A stretch of DNA of 9,298 bases from Sulfurovum sp. (GTDB taxonomy: Bacteria; Campylobacterota; Campylobacteria; Campylobacterales; Sulfurovaceae), in contig QNZW01000186.1 of the NCBI GenBank assembly GCA_003978375.1, forward strand, positions 1 to 9,298, read 5' to 3'. The translations under genes were made by a program, and so were the position numbers. Under the pieces are notes generated by a model, which worked only from the letters and a program-made list of their open reading frames with translations, was not told the DNA's origin and ran no database searches. Within the stretch, counting starts at the first letter, position 1. Every line of letters begins with the position of its first letter. Positions 5,840-9,298 of this stretch are shown here, piece by piece.

Positions 5840-7107
5840 TGCAACTTGAAAAGCCCAAACTTTTTCCTGACAAAAAAAGTTTTATATGGGCTATGGGTAT
5901 TATATTTTTTTTATTGCTTCTGCGACTTGGTGTGACATATCATGCCTATTTAGAATTTGTCTCTAAACCTTTTTATTATACCTATGCCAATGTGTTAACT
6001 GCGTATGAAAAAACAAAACACGAAAGAACGTATACTGTACTTAAATTAAAATCAGAAGAGGGCTTTACATTTTATACGACTACACATCTAAAAAAAACCT
6101 TTAAACATAAACGTTTACGTTTACAAATTTTCCCCAATGAAAGTATACGTTTTCAAGATTATTTGGGAACTTTTTATGTGAAAAGTAAACTAAAAGAGGA
6201 AAAAGAACAAGAGCTAAGCTACAAAGACGGGTTACTCAAAACTATTGCAATACAACACCAAAATAATGACTTAAAACAATTTTATCAGGCGATTTTTTTT
6301 GCTACCCCCTTGTCTAAGCAGGTAAGAGAAAAAATAACATTGTTAGGGGTGAGTCATCTTGTGGCACTTAGTGGCTTTCATTTGGGTATTTTATGGGCGG
6401 TATTATATGGTATATTACTGGCATTATATAGACCTATACAACAAAAGTTTTTTCCTTATCGTTATGCTCTTTTGGATGTTGGATTTGTGGTTATGTTGCT
6501 TTTAGGACTTTATGTATGGTTTGTAGATTTTCCTCCCTCTTTAGTGCGTTCTTATGCTATGGTACTTGTGGCTTGGATAGTGATTTTACTTGGTTTAGAG
6601 CTACTTAGTTTTGGTTTTTTGACCATGGTTGGCTTAATGTTAGTCACACTCTTTAATTCCCTTTTGGTGTCACTCTCTTTTTGGTTTTCTATGATAGGTG
6701 TTTTTTATATATTTTTACTCCTAACCTATAGCAAGGCAATGAGTCAAAAAAGTATTAGTTTTTTTGTGATACCTTTTGGTATTTTTATTTTGATGCTTCC
6801 TGTGGTACATACAATTTTTGGTACAACAAGTAGTTATCAATTATTGTCGCCACTTTTGTCAGTAGTATTTATTGTATTTTATCCCTTGATGATAGGCTTA
6901 CATCTAGTAGGTATGGGAGAGATGTTTGATGAGAATGTATTATGGTTGTTTTCTTTGCCTAGCACACAGAAAGAAGCTTTTTTGCCACTATGGAGTATGC
7001 TTGTATATGGTGGATTATCTATAGGTGCCATTTGGTATAAAACAATATTTTATATGTTATTGGGTGTTGCACTTTTATATGCGATCTATCTCTTCGTCTT
7101 TGTTTAG
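5839..7107 (+). CDS. comEC: ComEC/Rec2 family DNA-uptake channel protein, short form
   Basis: ComEC forms the inner-membrane channel for single-stranded DNA in natural transformation. This 422-residue protein has one N-terminal membrane helix (about 14-32), a soluble beta-rich region that may be the OB-fold (about 40-118), a helical segment (140-168), and then a polytopic competence domain. Family signatures are GVSHLVALSGFHLGIL (170-185), PPSLVRSYAM (232-241) and SLSFWFSMIGVFYIF (278-292). The C-terminal metallo-beta-lactamase-like domain of Bacillus ComEC is absent; short forms are, as I recall, usual in Campylobacterota. The ATG overlaps the dnaB stop (TAATG) and no clear Shine-Dalgarno is visible, so translation is probably coupled to dnaB. 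The last 33 bp overlap the convergent yihY gene. Confidence 0.93.
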   Translation: MQLEKPKLFPDKKSFIWAMGIIFFLLLLRLGVTYHAYLEFVSKPFYYTYANVLTAYEKTKHERTYTVLKLKSEEGFTFYTTTHLKKTFKHKRLRLQIFPNESIRFQDYLGTFYVKSKLKEEKEQELSYKDGLLKTIAIQHQNNDLKQFYQAIFFATPLSKQVREKITLLGVSHLVALSGFHLGILWAVLYGILLALYRPIQQKFFPYRYALLDVGFVVMLLLGLYVWFVDFPPSLVRSYAMVLVAWIVILLGLELLSFGFLTMVGLMLVTLFNSLLVSLSFWFSMIGVFYIFLLLTYSKAMSQKSISFFVIPFGIFILMLPVVHTIFGTTSSYQLLSPLLSVVFIVFYPLMIGLHLVGMGEMFDENVLWLFSLPSTQKEAFLPLWSMLVYGGLSIGAIWYKTIFYMLLGVALLYAIYLFVFV

Positions 7108-7908
7108 CAAATCACAAAATTTTAAACCATGGATAAAAATAGCCCATGAGATATAAATCCACAAAAAGAAAAAAAGTAATGTACTAATCGATCCATAAAT
7201 GCTTTCATAGGTTTTGTTATGCAAGACATAAAAAATAAAAGCACTTTTACTTAAATACCATATAAGTGAAGCAATAAAAGAGCTAAGAATGGCTGCATGA
7301 AAATCTATATGTATATTGGCAGAGAGTTGATAGGAAATATAAAACATCATCCAAACGATAAAATAGGGTACAAAAATATAGATGTGAATAGCAGAAGTGA
7401 TGCGATGTTGATCAAAGTATGCTTGTATTAGCGTAGAAAGATAAAAAGAAGTGCCTAAAAACAAAGGAATAAGTACAAGTAACAATAGATAGGTTCTTGA
7501 AGCTTGCCAAAAAGTACGCGAAGGAGCATTAAAAATATCATTGACAATAAAATCATAGTTTCTAAAAAACATAATTACAGCAAAAAGTACATACACAACA
7601 CCAACATAACCAAGTTTTTCAGTACTACTGATAAAATTATTAATATACTCCATGACGATTTTAGAATTTGTTGGCATAAGGTTTGAAAAAATAAGGTTTT
7701 CTATTTTGCTATATAGTTCAGAAAAAAAAGGCATAGATGTAAAAATGGCAATAAAAATAGCAAGGAGGGGAATAAGTGCAAAAAGCGTACTCCAACTTAG
7801 GGATGAAGCATAGTATCCAAGCTTATCATCAAAAAGATCTTTAAAAAAGTCTTTGATAAATAGATAATAATTTTTAACAATAATTTTGAATTTAGTATTG
7901 CGTTTCAC
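7075..7908 (-). CDS. YihY/virulence factor BrkB family inner-membrane protein
   Basis: 277-residue polytopic membrane protein with about six helices (roughly 40-58, 98-116, 138-160, 172-192, 206-228, 240-262). Family features are the YYASSLSWSTLFALIPLLA segment (32-50) near the N-terminus and the YGSISTLLFFFLWIYISW segment (238-255) near the C-terminus. Homologues are often labelled ribonuclease BN, a historical misassignment: RNase BN activity belongs to the unrelated RNase Z homologue, so no nuclease function should be inferred here. A transport or flippase role has been suggested for the family but is not established. The GTG start at 7908 has AAGGAG 6 nt upstream. The gene follows glcD by 24 nt on the same strand and is probably co-transcribed. 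Its last codons overlap the end of comEC in the opposite direction. Confidence 0.93.
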   Translation of the reverse strand: MKRNTKFKIIVKNYYLFIKDFFKDLFDDKLGYYASSLSWSTLFALIPLLAIFIAIFTSMPFFSELYSKIENLIFSNLMPTNSKIVMEYINNFISSTEKLGYVGVVYVLFAVIMFFRNYDFIVNDIFNAPSRTFWQASRTYLLLLVLIPLFLGTSFYLSTLIQAYFDQHRITSAIHIYIFVPYFIVWMMFYISYQLSANIHIDFHAAILSSFIASLIWYLSKSAFIFYVLHNKTYESIYGSISTLLFFFLWIYISWAIFIHGLKFCDLLNKDEEIDRI

Positions 7909-7914
7909 TAAAAT

Positions 7915-7920
7915 CTCCTT
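7915..7920 (-). promoter_or_regulatory. Ribosome binding site deciding the yihY start
   Basis: On the minus strand AAGGAG lies 6 nt before the GTG at 7908-7906, inside the 24-nt gap after the glcD stop. It is a near-ideal site and supports the GTG start. Confidence 0.7.
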
Positions 7921-7932
7921 GTGTTAAAATCC

Positions 7933-9298
7933 TTAGCTAGGTAAGCCCATTTTCCCTGGATTAAGAATGTTATTTGGATCAAATGCCTCTTTGATTTGTT
8001 TGAATAAATTCAGTTCATTTTCATGAAAAGCTATACCCATAAAAGGTGCTTTGCTTGTGCCAATACCATGTTCACCAGAGAGTGTACCTCCCATATCGAC
8101 TACCATTTGAAAAATCTCCTCAATGGCTTGATGTCCCTCATGCAACTGTTTTTCATCAGAACCATCTACCATAACATTGACATGAATATTGCCATCACCT
8201 GCATGACCAAAACATGGTACTTTAAAGCCATATTTGTCCCCTATGGCATAGATGCGCTTAAGTGCTTCAGGCAACATACTTCGTGGTACAGAAATATCTT
8301 CATTGAGTTTTTTTGAACCAAAAATGGTGATAGAAGGTGAGGCATTGCGTCTTGCATACCACAGTTGGTTACGTGTATCTGCATCATGGGCGACAACAAA
8401 CTCTTGTGCACCATTTTCTTTAAAAGACGCTTCTAAAGTATCTAATTGAAATGCCACCTCTTCAATGACATTGCCATCTACATCACCTATAAGCAAAGCA
8501 CCTGCGTCTTTGGGTAGTTCAATCCCTAGTTTTTCTTTAAGTGCTTGTACAACCAAATCATCCATAAATTCCATTGCCACAGGATTAGCTCCAGCAGATA
8601 AAGATTTAAACACAGCATTCATAGCATCATCTACAGAAGGAAAAATACCCATATATGCTTTGGTAAATTTAGGTTTTGGTATAAGTTTGAGTGTTATCTC
8701 GGTGAGTACGGCTAGTGTACCTTCGCTCCCTATGAGAATACCTGCTATATTGTATCCTGCGACATCTTTAATCGTGCGTTTTCCTGCACGTATAATGTCA
8801 CCATTGGCACGCACTGCACGTAATGCCATTACGTAATCTTTGGTAATACCATACTTAGCCGCGCGCATACCACCTGCATTTTCACTGACATTGCCACCTA
8901 GTGTAGAGTACTCTTCACTCGCAGGATCTGGAGGATAAAAGAGTCCTACCTCTTCAGCAGCCTTTTGTAAATCCATGTTGATTACCCCAGGTTGCACCAC
9001 AGCTACCATGTTTTCCATATCAATTTCTAAGATTTTATTCATATGCTTTTCTAAGGCAAGAACAATGCCACCATTTGTAGGCAGTGCTCCTCCTGTAAAT
9101 CCAGAACCAGCACCCCTAGGTGTGATAATAATGTGGTGTGTATTGCAATAGTTTAAAATGTCTGAGACATCTTTTTCATCTCGAGGGAATACAACGGCTT
9201 CAGGCTCAAAACGTGTACGTGTTGCATCATATGAGTAGGCGATAAGATGTGCTTTATCGCTAAAAACATTCTCTTTGCCTAGGAGTGTTTCAAAATGT
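7933..9298 (-). CDS. glcD: FAD-linked 2-hydroxyacid dehydrogenase, glycolate/D-lactate oxidase subunit GlcD (5' end off window)
   Basis: The frame is open from the right window edge to the TAA at 7935-7933, giving 454 visible residues. The ATG at 9042 is internal: the 85 residues before it contain the conserved SYDATR segment and the FAD-binding PRGAGSGFTGGALP motif, so an annotation starting at 9042 would lose part of the PCMH-type FAD domain. Further signatures are DPASEEYSTLGGNVSENAGG and SEGTLAVLTE in the FAD domain, EDISVPRSMLPE, GHAGDGNIHVNV (visible residues about 364-375), GEHGIGTSKAPFM (408-420) and a C-terminal NNILNPGKMG. Family members are near 460 residues, so only a few N-terminal residues are missing. 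It oxidises a 2-hydroxyacid such as glycolate, D-lactate or D-2-hydroxyglutarate; the substrate cannot be fixed from sequence. In the E. coli complex GlcD works with GlcE and GlcF, which are not in view. Confidence 0.95.
   Translation of the reverse strand, partial: HFETLLGKENVFSDKAHLIAYSYDATRTRFEPEAVVFPRDEKDVSDILNYCNTHHIIITPRGAGSGFTGGALPTNGGIVLALEKHMNKILEIDMENMVAVVQPGVINMDLQKAAEEVGLFYPPDPASEEYSTLGGNVSENAGGMRAAKYGITKDYVMALRAVRANGDIIRAGKRTIKDVAGYNIAGILIGSEGTLAVLTEITLKLIPKPKFTKAYMGIFPSVDDAMNAVFKSLSAGANPVAMEFMDDLVVQALKEKLGIELPKDAGALLIGDVDGNVIEEVAFQLDTLEASFKENGAQEFVVAHDADTRNQLWYARRNASPSITIFGSKKLNEDISVPRSMLPEALKRIYAIGDKYGFKVPCFGHAGDGNIHVNVMVDGSDEKQLHEGHQAIEEIFQMVVDMGGTLSGEHGIGTSKAPFMGIAFHENELNLFKQIKEAFDPNNILNPGKMGLPS

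Noticed and set aside
7504..7686. 60-residue plus-strand open frame opposite yihY
   Set aside because: It is short, Lys/Asn/Ile-rich shadow sequence without a ribosome binding site or neighbours in the same direction.
7075..7908. Ribonuclease BN annotation for the YihY-family gene
   Set aside because: The name rests on an old misassignment. The protein is a six-helix membrane protein without nuclease motifs.
8465..8836. 123-residue plus-strand open frame inside glcD
   Set aside because: It is antisense to a strongly conserved FAD enzyme and has no family features.
1..9298. CRISPR array, insertion sequence, integrase or defence genes
   Set aside because: No regularly spaced repeats, terminal inverted repeats, transposase or recombinase reading frames were seen, and the coding density is that of core genes throughout.

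Overview
This window looks like a chromosomal housekeeping stretch from an AT-rich member of the Campylobacterota, probably a Sulfurovum- or Sulfurimonas-like lineage. The evidence is the codon bias, the class III pilin N-termini with a shared ELIFVIVIIGIL core, the compact 627-residue PriA, the DnaB with a charged C-terminal insertion, and the minimal ComEC that lacks a metallo-beta-lactamase domain. The comEC / yihY (convergent) / glcD order is, from memory, also found in Campylobacter jejuni. No database search was possible, so the genus is an inference.

Layout. Positions 1-207 hold the 3' end of an unrecognised plus-strand gene. A short promoter region (208-267) leads to two tandem prepilin genes (268-750 and 823-1299) separated by a 10-bp-stem hairpin. 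The second pilin runs with a 2-nt gap into priA (TTG start, 1302-3185). A 156-bp gap with several -10-like motifs precedes ispG (GTG start, 3342-4403). ispG, dnaB (GTG start, 4403-5839) and comEC (5839-7107) are linked by 1-nt stop/start overlaps (TAGTG, TAATG). The minus strand carries glcD (running off the right edge, stop at 7933) followed 24 nt later by yihY (GTG start at 7908), whose 3' end overlaps the 3' end of comEC by 33 bp.

Function. PriA and DnaB are the initiating helicase and the replicative helicase of replication restart. IspG is the penultimate enzyme of the MEP isoprenoid pathway and looks like an operon passenger. The two pilins and ComEC are parts usually used for natural transformation (pseudopilus and inner-membrane DNA channel) and lie within about 6 kb on one strand, which suggests a competence link but does not prove it. 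GlcD is an FAD-linked 2-hydroxyacid dehydrogenase subunit and YihY an inner-membrane protein of unclear role.

I found no mobile element, CRISPR array, tRNA or rRNA gene, and no convincing previously undescribed system. The points worth a second look are the inter-pilin hairpin, the undescribed priA-ispG gap, the chain of coupled non-ATG starts and the pilin/comEC co-clustering.
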